Assembly: GCA_910585405.1 (NCBI GenBank)
Contig: CAJUDO010000023.1
Location: forward strand, 1-49,189
Direction of reading: 5' to 3'
Source: an uncultured Peptococcaceae bacterium
GTDB lineage: Bacteria > Bacillota > Peptococcia > Peptococcales > Peptococcaceae
DNA: 49,189 nt
Shown: one piece after another, positions 7,659 to 15,269 of the stretch
Layout of the letters: every line of letters begins with the position of its first letter
Numbering within the stretch: position 1 is the stretch's first letter
Program-made: the position numbers and the translations under genes
The notes under the pieces: model-generated
Seen by the model: the letters and a program-made list of their open reading frames with translations, nothing else
Databases searched by the model: none
Told to the model about the DNA's origin: nothing

Positions 7659-10163
7659 ATGACACAGCCAATTCAATGTTGCTACTCTCCACACGAACAG
7701 CATATTATGGATGCTGCTAACGGAGACATCAGCTACAAAAAAGGCAGAGAAAGAATCTACAAAATCTTAGACCGTAACCAGAACTTAAAACCGGTGATTG
7801 ATGCAGAACGTGCAAAATATTTCACCGAATCCATGGCTCAGACCGAAGGGGAACATTTAACCCTGAGATGGGCAAAAGCTTTGATGCATATTGCAAAAAA
7901 CATCACCGTATATGTTGAAGAAGACAGCTTACTGGCTGGTCGTATCGGTTGCCAGGGTCGTTATGGTATTCTGTATCCTGAATTGGATGGCGATATTTTC
8001 AAAGAAGCAATTGAATTATTGCCAACTCGTGTTACTTCTCCGTTCAATATGACTCAGGAAACTGTTGATACCATTCTGAATGATATCGCTCCTTACTGGG
8101 ATGCAAAAACAGGTAGAGGTAAAACATTCTTTAACGATTTATATGATGCGCTGCCAGAAGATACTCTGAAAGTAACCTATGAACCGGAATTCAAATCTAC
8201 TTCCAGATTCATCGTAAATGAAACAGCTTCTTTCCGTTCTTCCAACCAGTGGGTACCAGACTATGAAAAAGTTCTGAAAAGAGGTTTCAAAGGTCTGAAA
8301 GAAGAAGCACAGGCTAAATTAGCTGCATTAGACCCATTTGATCCGCTGGACAACGTAAACCAGAAACCTTTCTATGAAGCAATCGTAATTCTGTGCGATG
8401 CTATCGTACTGTGGGCAAACCGTTACGCTGATCTGTATGAAAAAGAAGCTGAAAAATGCACCGATCCTGTACGTAAACAGGAAATGGTAGACATCGCAGC
8501 TCGTTGCCGTTGGGTACCAGAAAACCCAGCTCGTGACTTCCGTGAAGCTGTACAGAGCCAGTGGTTCACCCAGTTGTTCTCCCGTCTGGAGCAGAAAACT
8601 GGTACAATCGTATCCAATGGTCGTATGGACCAGTATCTGTATCCATACTACAAAGCTGACAAAGAAGCTGGTAAACTGACAGACGAACAGGCTATGGAAG
8701 TATTGGAATGCATGTGGGTTGCTATGGCTCAGTTCATCGACCTGTACATGTCCGTAACCGGTGGTGCATTCAACGAAGGTTATGCACACTGGGAAGCAGT
8801 TACCATCGGTGGTCAGACTCCAGATGGTCAGGATGCTACCAATGAATTGACCTATTTGTTCTTGAAATCCAAACAGGAATTCCCACTGCACTACCCAGAC
8901 TTGGCTGCACGTGTTCATTCCCGTTCTCCACAGAGATACATTGAAGAATGCGCTAAAACAATCAAAGAAGGTTCTGGTTTCCCGAAACTGTTAAACGATG
9001 AAGAAATCGTTCTGCAGTTGGTATCCAACGGCGCTAAGATTGAAGAAGCTTATGACTATGCTGTATCTGGTTGTGCAGAAGCAAGAATGCCGAACCGTGA
9101 TACCTTTACTTCCGGTGGTGTATACATCAACTTTGCTTCCGCAATCGAAATGATGATGTACAATGGTCGTACCTATAAGACCGGAGATGAATTACTGGGC
9201 CTGGAAACAGGGGACGTTGAAAACTTCAAAACTTGGGATGATGTATGGAATGCATACGTTGCTCAGGCTAGAAACCTGTTGAGACACGCTTTCATTCAGC
9301 AGAAAAATATTGACAGACTGCGTGAAAAACACTTTGCAGCTCCTCTGCTGTCCGCTATGCATGATCTGTGCATGGAACAGGGCTTAGACCTGCATACTGA
9401 ATTTATCCCAGGTGGCGTTGATATCGGATACTTTGAATCCATGGGCTTCGGTACTGTAGTTGACTCCCTGGCTGCTATTAAAAAATTAGTATTTGATGAA
9501 AAAGTTACCACTCTGGTTGAAATCAGAGAAGCTATGAAAGCAAACTTCGAAGGTTATGAAGTATTGAGACAACGTTTGTTGAACGCTCCTAAATATGGTA
9601 ACAACGATCCATATGCTGATGAAATCGGTAAAGCTTGCGACTTGGTATGCTCCGAATTCACAGATAAATATTCCAAATCTTTGGGTATTGAATATTGCTT
9701 GCGTTATGTACCATTTACATCTCATGTACCATTTGGTAAAGTTGTAGGTGCTACACCTAACGGTCGTGTTGCTTACTTCCCACTGTCTGATGGTTCTTCC
9801 GCTTCCCATGGTTGCGATACCCACGGCCCAACAGCAGTTCTGTTAAGTAACTATCACACCAAAAATCCAGGCTTCCATGACAGAGCAGCTCGTCTGTTGA
9901 ACATCAAATTTGACCCGAGCACTGTTGCAGGCGAAGACGGTACCAAGAAACTGGCTTCCTTCATCAGAACCTGGTGCGACCTGAAACTGTGGCATGTACA
10001 GTTCAACGTAATCAACAAAGAAACTCTGATTGCTGCACAGCAGAATCCAGATCGTTACAGAGGCTTAATCGTTCGTATCGCTGGTTACAGTGCATACTTC
10101 TGCGATCTGTCTCCGTCCTTACAGGATGACTTGATTGCTCGTACACAGCAGACAACCATCTAA
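7659..10163 (+). CDS. islA: Glycyl radical enzyme, isethionate sulfite-lyase
   Basis: Cleaves the C-S bond of isethionate (2-hydroxyethanesulfonate) to acetaldehyde and sulfite by radical chemistry. The glycyl radical loop RIAGYSAYF is present with Gly809, and the thiyl site is Cys472 in GCAEAR with Glu474 as base. Residues recalled from the Desulfovibrio/Bilophila enzyme (Arg189, Gln193, Trp374, Cys468, Glu470, Arg678, Phe682, Gly805) all have counterparts here at a constant offset of +4: Arg193, Gln197, Trp378, Cys472, Glu474, Arg682, Phe686, Gly809. I chose the second ATG because GAAAGG lies directly against the first. Length is 834 residues. Codons are strongly biased (CGT, GGT, AAC, CTG), unlike the neighbours, indicating very high expression. 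Choline, glycerol, propanediol and hydroxyproline enzymes carry other residues in these pockets. Confidence 0.85.
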   Translation: MTQPIQCCYSPHEQHIMDAANGDISYKKGRERIYKILDRNQNLKPVIDAERAKYFTESMAQTEGEHLTLRWAKALMHIAKNITVYVEEDSLLAGRIGCQGRYGILYPELDGDIFKEAIELLPTRVTSPFNMTQETVDTILNDIAPYWDAKTGRGKTFFNDLYDALPEDTLKVTYEPEFKSTSRFIVNETASFRSSNQWVPDYEKVLKRGFKGLKEEAQAKLAALDPFDPLDNVNQKPFYEAIVILCDAIVLWANRYADLYEKEAEKCTDPVRKQEMVDIAARCRWVPENPARDFREAVQSQWFTQLFSRLEQKTGTIVSNGRMDQYLYPYYKADKEAGKLTDEQAMEVLECMWVAMAQFIDLYMSVTGGAFNEGYAHWEAVTIGGQTPDGQDATNELTYLFLKSKQEFPLHYPDLAARVHSRSPQRYIEECAKTIKEGSGFPKLLNDEEIVLQLVSNGAKIEEAYDYAVSGCAEARMPNRDTFTSGGVYINFASAIEMMMYNGRTYKTGDELLGLETGDVENFKTWDDVWNAYVAQARNLLRHAFIQQKNIDRLREKHFAAPLLSAMHDLCMEQGLDLHTEFIPGGVDIGYFESMGFGTVVDSLAAIKKLVFDEKVTTLVEIREAMKANFEGYEVLRQRLLNAPKYGNNDPYADEIGKACDLVCSEFTDKYSKSLGIEYCLRYVPFTSHVPFGKVVGATPNGRVAYFPLSDGSSASHGCDTHGPTAVLLSNYHTKNPGFHDRAARLLNIKFDPSTVAGEDGTKKLASFIRTWCDLKLWHVQFNVINKETLIAAQQNPDRYRGLIVRIAGYSAYFCDLSPSLQDDLIARTQQTTI

Positions 10164-10227
10164 GCAGTGACCAAAAATCTCGTGCTCTACACACGGGAGT
10201 TATAAATGAGATAGCATAGTAATCGTG

Positions 10228-10258
10228 ATGGGCGAGTTTTCGGACTCGCCCATTTTTA
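10228..10258 (+). terminator. Terminator after the isethionate lyase gene
   Basis: The stem ATGGGCGAGT/ACTCGCCCAT has a short TTTTCGG-type loop and is followed by TTTTT. It separates the lyase gene from the activase gene. Confidence 0.85.
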
Positions 10259-10310
10259 AAATTTCCTGTTGTTCTGCTTTCAGGGTGTTTCCTATAGTAA
10301 AAAATTTGTA

Positions 10311-10339
10311 TTGCCTTACTTTCCTGTTTCCAGTACAAT
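10311..10339 (+). promoter_or_regulatory. Promoter of the activase/dehydrogenase genes
   Basis: TTGCCT (10311-10316), a 17-bp spacer and TACAAT (10334-10339). It suggests that the activase and reductase genes are transcribed apart from the lyase gene. Confidence 0.55.
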
Positions 10340-10433
10340 ATAGGTATATAGTATGCTGAATTTGTATCGCGTCATGCGGTACAGTATTTATGACATTTTA
10401 TGATTCAATCTATTTTATGAAGGAGGTTTCTCC

Positions 10434-11318
10434 ATGGAAGGTTGCGTATTTAATGTACAGAAATATTCTGTACATGACGGTCCTGGTATCCGCACGATTG
10501 TGTTTTTGAAGGGCTGTCCTTTGCACTGCAAATGGTGTTGTAATCCAGAATCTCAATTAGCTCATCCTCAGATTGCCTACAATCCGGAAAAATGTATCGG
10601 GGATGTGTGTATGCTTTGCGCCGATGTATGCCCACAAAAAAATATGTCTCTTTTAGATACCAATAAAGTGTGGATTAATCAGGACAACTGCATCCATTGT
10701 TTGGCTTGTGCAAAAGCATGTCCAGCAAAAGCGATTAGTTTGTACGGAGAGTATCAGACGCCAGAATATTTTATCAACCAAGTAGAAGAAGATGCAATTT
10801 TCTATTCTCGCTCTGAAGGCGGTTTAACACTGAGCGGCGGCGAGCCTACCATGCAAACAGAGTTTGCCATCGAATTATTAAAAGAAGCAAAAAGTCGCGG
10901 GATTACTACCGCTATCGAAACATGCGGTGCGATTCCTTGGGAACGCTGTCACGAAGTGTATGACTATTTGGACTTCATCCATTTTGACATCAAGCATCTC
11001 AATTCAGAAAAACACAAAGAATGGACAGGACAGGGCAATGAAACCATTCTGGATACATTTAAAAAAATGCGGGAGGCGCATCCCAATACGCCGTGTATTG
11101 CAAGAACGCCGATTATCCCTGGATTTAATGATACGGAAGAAGACATTATCGCTATTCGCGATTTTGTAAAACAGTTCCCGAACACTACCTATGAAGTGCT
11201 GCGTTATCATCGTTATGGTACAACAAAGTATGAATTCATTGGGCGTGATTATCCGTTGGGAACGGAGGAGCTAGATGCAGACTGGTTCAAACATTTGAAA
11301 GAACTCAGTTTACAGTAG
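10434..11318 (+). CDS. islB: Glycyl radical enzyme activase (isethionate lyase activating enzyme)
   Basis: Radical SAM enzyme that abstracts hydrogen from the Gly809 loop of the upstream lyase, using a [4Fe-4S] cluster and S-adenosylmethionine. The radical SAM motif is C28-x3-C32-x2-C35. It is followed by a two-cluster ferredoxin insert with cysteines 54, 59, 62, 66 and 86, 89, 92, 96, as in activases of non-PFL glycyl radical enzymes. The SGGEP motif follows around residue 134. Its 294 residues are typical. GGAGG precedes the ATG. It lies 270 bp after the lyase gene, behind a terminator and its own promoter, and 45 bp before the dehydrogenase gene. Confidence 0.9.
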   Translation: MEGCVFNVQKYSVHDGPGIRTIVFLKGCPLHCKWCCNPESQLAHPQIAYNPEKCIGDVCMLCADVCPQKNMSLLDTNKVWINQDNCIHCLACAKACPAKAISLYGEYQTPEYFINQVEEDAIFYSRSEGGLTLSGGEPTMQTEFAIELLKEAKSRGITTAIETCGAIPWERCHEVYDYLDFIHFDIKHLNSEKHKEWTGQGNETILDTFKKMREAHPNTPCIARTPIIPGFNDTEEDIIAIRDFVKQFPNTTYEVLRYHRYGTTKYEFIGRDYPLGTEELDADWFKHLKELSLQ

Positions 11319-11363
11319 GTTCTTATCAGCTCTTTAATTTTATTTTAGGAAGGTTTCTATTCA

Positions 11364-12509
11364 ATGGATCATTTTTCAATTCAGACAAAAATATATTTTG
11401 GCGATGATGTATTAGACCATCTTCGCGAATTAGACTGCAAAAAGGTATTAATTGTAACTGACCCATTTATCGTGAACAGTGGACTGTTAGATATGATTGT
11501 ACATCCTCTGGAAAGTGCAAAAATTGACTTTAAGGTATTTAGTGATGTGGTGCCAGATCCACCAATTACGAAGATTGTATTAGGCGTAAGAGAATTATTG
11601 GACTACAAACCGGAAACATTGATTGCGGTAGGCGGCGGGTCTGCTATTGATTCTTCTAAGGCAATCCGGGAGTTCGCTATGACAACAGAGAACTATCCGC
11701 GTATTCCACTGATTGCTATTCCAACTACCAGCGGGACGGGTTCGGAGGTTACTTCCTTTGCGGTTATAACCGACCCGGAAAAACATGTAAAATATCCGTT
11801 GATTTCAAATAGCCTGTTGCCTGATGAAGCAATTTTAGATGCAGAATTGGTGCGCAGCGTGCCGCCAAGTATAACTGCCGATACAGGTATGGATGTATTT
11901 ACCCATGCTCTGGAGGCCTTCGTCAGTGTGAATGAAAATGAGTTTTCTTCTGCGCTGGCAGAAAAAGCAATCCAAATTGTGGGCTCTTATTTGCTGCGCG
12001 CTTATTATGATGGTAACGATATGGAGGCACGTAGGAAAATGCATTCAGCCTCCTGTTTGGCTGGTTTGGCGTTCAACTCTGCCGGATTGGGCCTAAACCA
12101 CGGCATGGCGCATGCCTTAGGTGCTACGTTCCACATTCCCCATGGACGGGCCAATGCTTTGCTGTTGCCTCATATCATTCAGTTTAATTCCAATATTAAT
12201 GAGCACAGTAAGAGTCAACGTTCTTATCCGCAGGTAGTAGAACGTTATTCCACTATCGCCAGAAATCTGGGCTTGAACAGCTACAATGAAATTATGACAG
12301 TGCGCTCTTTGGCCAACTGGGTACAATTTATGCTGAAAGAACTGGATTTGCCATTATCTATTTCGCAAATCGGGAAAGTCAGCAAGGAAGATTATTTTGC
12401 TGCAATTCCTCATATGGCAGATGAAGCGTTGGCAGACAATTGCACAAAAAACAACCCTCGTAAGGTGACGCGGGCCAATGTGGTGGAACTGTATAAACAA
12501 CTCTGGTAA
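11364..12509 (+). CDS. Iron-containing alcohol dehydrogenase, probable sulfoacetaldehyde reductase
   Basis: A type III (Fe-dependent) alcohol dehydrogenase of 381 residues. It has the nucleotide-binding GGGS at 90-93, TTSGTGSE at 121-128 and metal ligands at Asp177, His181, His246 and His260, which match the D-x3-H...H-x13-H spacing of the family. The neighbouring isethionate lyase suggests NADH-dependent reduction of sulfoacetaldehyde to isethionate (SarD role), which would feed taurine-derived carbon into the lyase. The alternative is reduction of the lyase product acetaldehyde to ethanol. No taurine aminotransferase or CoA-acylating aldehyde dehydrogenase lies next to it, so the exact role is inference. 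AGGAAGG precedes the ATG. Confidence 0.8.
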   Translation: MDHFSIQTKIYFGDDVLDHLRELDCKKVLIVTDPFIVNSGLLDMIVHPLESAKIDFKVFSDVVPDPPITKIVLGVRELLDYKPETLIAVGGGSAIDSSKAIREFAMTTENYPRIPLIAIPTTSGTGSEVTSFAVITDPEKHVKYPLISNSLLPDEAILDAELVRSVPPSITADTGMDVFTHALEAFVSVNENEFSSALAEKAIQIVGSYLLRAYYDGNDMEARRKMHSASCLAGLAFNSAGLGLNHGMAHALGATFHIPHGRANALLLPHIIQFNSNINEHSKSQRSYPQVVERYSTIARNLGLNSYNEIMTVRSLANWVQFMLKELDLPLSISQIGKVSKEDYFAAIPHMADEALADNCTKNNPRKVTRANVVELYKQLW

Positions 12510-12539
12510 TCAGTCAAAATTGAAAAAATTTATCTTTGT

Positions 12540-12578
12540 AAAGACGTCAAATCGATTTTTTGGTTTGGCGTCTTTTTT
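12540..12578 (+). terminator. Terminator of the sulfonate cluster
   Basis: The stem AAGACGTCAAA/TTTGGCGTCTT (with a G-U pair) is followed by TTTTTT, 30 bp after the dehydrogenase stop. Confidence 0.85.
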
Positions 12579-12595
12579 GTTGTGTAGTCATAGAG

Positions 12596-12744
12596 AACTT
12601 TATTGGATATAACAGCTTTGCCGACAGCATTTTTCAAAATTTGTATTGGGTAATGCCAGAGAAACATCAAGGAAACTGGCAGAAGAATGGGACGAAAAAA
12701 GCTATGCAGATTGAAAATTTAAAATTTTGTCTTTTTTGAAATAA
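12596..12744 (+). pseudogene. Possible decayed coding fragment
   Basis: In the 450-bp gap before ctsR, two overlapping frames look protein-like for 20-30 codons. One ends in a Glu/Lys-rich stretch (RETSRKLAEEWDEKSYAD) just before a TGA near 12710. Neither has a start codon with a ribosome binding site. This may be a relic of a lost gene or chance. The remainder of the gap (12745-12950) is very AT-rich and shows no gene. Confidence 0.2.
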
Positions 12745-12953
12745 ATTTGACCTTATTTGAAATTGTAAGAGAAATGAAGCAAAAAACTGTTGAAAATAGC
12801 GATATAAAAGGAATTATTTTGTTTTCTGAAATTTTACGATTTTTTAAGATTATAAGTGATTAAATTTAATTAAATTATATTATATTTAGTTTTCTTAAAT
12901 TATCTAAATTTTTGAATCTATATTGACCTTTGCATAAAATACCCATGAGGGGA

Positions 12954-12984
12954 TATAATAAACACAAGGTCAGGGAACGTCAAA
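12954..12984 (+). promoter_or_regulatory. Promoter -10 and CtsR operator of the clpC operon
   Basis: TATAAT lies at 12954-12959. A CtsR box with the 7-3-7 direct-repeat form GGTCAGG-GAA-CGTCAAA occupies 12968-12984, covering the expected transcription start. A weaker reverse-strand half-match (TTGACC at 12923) lies in the -35 region. The layout predicts autorepression by CtsR, relieved by heat or protein stress. Confidence 0.75.
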
Positions 12985-13025
12985 AAATTAGATAAACGAG
13001 TTAGAAGTATTCGAGGTGAGGACCT

Positions 13026-13499
13026 ATGAGCAGTTTGTCTAAGCAAATAGAAGAATATATCAAAGCATTGTTAGAACAAGAAAGTGCTGGTGTCATAGAA
13101 ATTCAACGCAATTTTCTGTCGGAGTATTTTCATTGTGTACCGTCGCAGATTAATTATGTACTCAGTACAAGATTTACACCGCTGCAGGGTTATATGGTAG
13201 AAAGCAGAAGAGGTGGCGGTGGGTTTGTTCGCATTGTCAGTTTGCAATTGGCGGAGGATGATGATTTGCAGGATGCATTGACAGAAACAGTTGGAGATGC
13301 GTTGACGCAAAATGACAGTGAAGGCTTGTTGGAATATCTATATCAGCAGGGCGTGATCAGTCAGCGGGAGATGTTGCTATTTAACGGTATGCTAAAGGAT
13401 CGTGTATTGGTTGGTCTGGATAAGGGACAGCGCGATGCGGTGCGGGCATCAATGATGCAGCACATGCTGGCAATGCTGAACATGTTGCGGCATACTTAG
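13026..13499 (+). CDS. ctsR: Transcriptional repressor CtsR
   Basis: Represses class III heat-shock genes by binding tandem heptamers and is inactivated by heat and by McsB. The 157-residue protein has the N-terminal winged helix-turn-helix (residues 1-70), including QIEEYIK near the start and the RGGGGFVRI wing (about 59-67). A C-terminal helical dimerisation domain follows. GAGGTGAGG precedes the ATG. It heads the ctsR-mcsA-mcsB-clpC order standard in Bacillota, and its box lies at the operon promoter. Confidence 0.95.
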   Translation: MSSLSKQIEEYIKALLEQESAGVIEIQRNFLSEYFHCVPSQINYVLSTRFTPLQGYMVESRRGGGGFVRIVSLQLAEDDDLQDALTETVGDALTQNDSEGLLEYLYQQGVISQREMLLFNGMLKDRVLVGLDKGQRDAVRASMMQHMLAMLNMLRHT

Positions 13500-13509
13500 C
13501 AAAGTCACA

Positions 13510-13614
13510 ATGGCCATGGAGTCTGCAAATTTACCGGTGGTGTTGTCCAATCGTTTGCCAATACTTTATGAGAGAGAATCCTATTATGAGCGTGAACAGT
13601 TAAATTTAAAATGA
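13510..13614 (+). CDS. Possible 34-residue small protein between ctsR and mcsA
   Basis: An ATG at 13510 opens 34 codons before a TGA. The composition looks protein-like (VVLSNRLPILYERESYYE), but no Shine-Dalgarno sequence precedes it. It sits in the 129-bp gap between ctsR and mcsA. It may be a small protein, a decayed extension, or chance. Confidence 0.25.
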   Translation: MAMESANLPVVLSNRLPILYERESYYEREQLNLK

Positions 13615-13628
13615 TGGGGTGGATAATT

Positions 13629-14168
13629 ATGTATTGTGAATTATGTAAAAAGAATCCAGCAACAATTCATTACACAAAAATTGTCAATGGACATAAAGAA
13701 GAACGTCATATTTGCGAACAGTGCGCGAATAATTTAAAAGAACCCATTGGCGTGTTTCCAACGCTGGGGTTAATGCCTGATTTTTCTATGGCGGATTTTA
13801 TCGGCGGCTTTTTCAACCAGGAAAATCAGTCGCAGCCATTTGTACAAAAAAATATGTCGGCGCATGACGCTTGCCCTGTATGCGGCATGACGGCTGGAGA
13901 GTTCCGCAAGCTGGGTCGTGTAGGGTGCAGTCACTGCTATGAATATTTCTCCGACTATATGCCGGGATTGATACAGCGGATTCACGGCAACAGCTGCCAT
14001 ACAGGAAAAGTACCTGTACGAGGCGAAGCAAAGCTGGCAGAAAAACAGAGGGTTGTTTCTTTGCGGCAGGAATTACAGACAGCTATTCAGCAGGAAGATT
14101 TTGAGCGGGCTGCAAAACTTCGTGACGAGATAAAAAAATTGGAACAGGAGGGCGGTCAAAATGCTTAA
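13629..14168 (+). CDS. mcsA: McsA, zinc-finger activator of the arginine kinase
   Basis: Partner that activates McsB and helps regulate CtsR. Two zinc-binding clusters are visible: C3-x2-C6 with C29-x2-C32, and C82-x2-C85 with C100-x2-C103. A UVR motif helix (about 137-173) lies at the C-terminus. I start at 13629 because GGGGTGG lies just upstream and MYCELC is the family's usual first line; earlier ATG codons lack a site. The 179-residue length is typical. Its stop overlaps the mcsB start by 8 bp, indicating coupled translation. Confidence 0.93.
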   Translation: MYCELCKKNPATIHYTKIVNGHKEERHICEQCANNLKEPIGVFPTLGLMPDFSMADFIGGFFNQENQSQPFVQKNMSAHDACPVCGMTAGEFRKLGRVGCSHCYEYFSDYMPGLIQRIHGNSCHTGKVPVRGEAKLAEKQRVVSLRQELQTAIQQEDFERAAKLRDEIKKLEQEGGQNA

Positions 14169-15198
14169 AGATTTGATAAAAAATGCACAGAGCCCTTGGA
14201 CCATTGGAGCCGGGGACGATAAGGATGTAGTACTTTGCACGAGAATTCGTTTGGCGCGTAACTTTTCCAAATATCCTTTCCCGTTGAAGCAGACAGAGCA
14301 GAGCGGACAAAGCGTGCTGGCAGATATGTCCGCCTTCTGTAAAGACCACAGCAATTTAAAATTTTATGACCTGCGGGATGTGTCTGCATTAGAAAAACAG
14401 GCATTGGTGGAAAAGCATCTGATCAGTCCGGAGCATAGCAAGGACGATCAACAATGCCGCGGGCTGGCAGTGAATGAAGACGGCAGTACCAGTATTATGA
14501 TTAATGAGGAAGATCATTTGCGGATTCAGTGTTTTGCGCCGGGGCTGAATTTGCAGGAGTTATGGAAAAAAGCCAACATGCTGGATGACCAGATTGAAAG
14601 CTATTTTGATTATGCCTTTGATGAAAAATTAGGGTATTTGACATGTTGTCCTACCAATCTGGGCAACGGGATGCGCGCTTCTATTATGATGCATCTGCCT
14701 GGTTTGGTTTTGACAAAGCGGGTATCTATTTTGGATCAGCTGGGCAATTTCGGGATGACAGTACGGGGCTTGTTTGGAGAAGGCAGTCAATCGTTGGGTG
14801 ACTTGTATCAGATATCCAATCAGAGTACCATCGGTCAAAGCGAGCAGGATATTTTGACCAATCTGCAATCTGTGGCGCAGCAGATTATCAAAGAAGAACG
14901 CAATGCCCGCAATTTCTTGAAAGAGCACAACGGTTTGCTGTTGTCCGACAAGGTTTGGCGTGCTTACGGGACATTGGCCAATGCTCGTTATATGAGTTCT
15001 CGGGAAGCATTAGAGCTGATTTCACTGGTACGTCTGGGATATAATCTGGGCTATTTTAATCAACTGACATTGGCACAGATTGACCAAATGTATTTGACGG
15101 CACAGCCGGGGTATTTGCAGGTACTGCATGGCAAAGCGATGAATGATGGAGAACGGGATTCGTTCCGTGCAGAAAAAATTCGCTCTATTTTAGCTTAA
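14161..15198 (+). CDS. mcsB: Protein-arginine kinase McsB
   Basis: Phosphorylates arginine residues of proteins, including CtsR, and marks them for degradation by ClpCP. The 345-residue protein has the ATP:guanido phosphotransferase fold with CTRIRLARN near the N-terminus and the guanido-kinase cysteine region LTCCPTNLG (about residues 160-168). An arginine-rich ADP-binding stretch and the downstream VRGLFGEGS segment are also present. It overlaps mcsA by 8 bp and is followed 71 bp later by clpC. Confidence 0.95.
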   Translation: MLKDLIKNAQSPWTIGAGDDKDVVLCTRIRLARNFSKYPFPLKQTEQSGQSVLADMSAFCKDHSNLKFYDLRDVSALEKQALVEKHLISPEHSKDDQQCRGLAVNEDGSTSIMINEEDHLRIQCFAPGLNLQELWKKANMLDDQIESYFDYAFDEKLGYLTCCPTNLGNGMRASIMMHLPGLVLTKRVSILDQLGNFGMTVRGLFGEGSQSLGDLYQISNQSTIGQSEQDILTNLQSVAQQIIKEERNARNFLKEHNGLLLSDKVWRAYGTLANARYMSSREALELISLVRLGYNLGYFNQLTLAQIDQMYLTAQPGYLQVLHGKAMNDGERDSFRAEKIRSILA

Positions 15199-15269
15199 AT
15201 GGGCAGAGTGTATAAAAAGTATAGAGGATAAGAAAGATAAAGTTGAATAGATTAGGAAGGTGAATAGTT

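Noticed and set aside
7659..10163. Reading the glycyl radical enzyme as choline, glycerol or propanediol lyase
   Set aside because: The active-site loop is GCAEAR rather than GCVEP-like, and the Arg193/Gln197/Arg682/Trp378 set matches sulfonate binding. No microcompartment shell genes are nearby.
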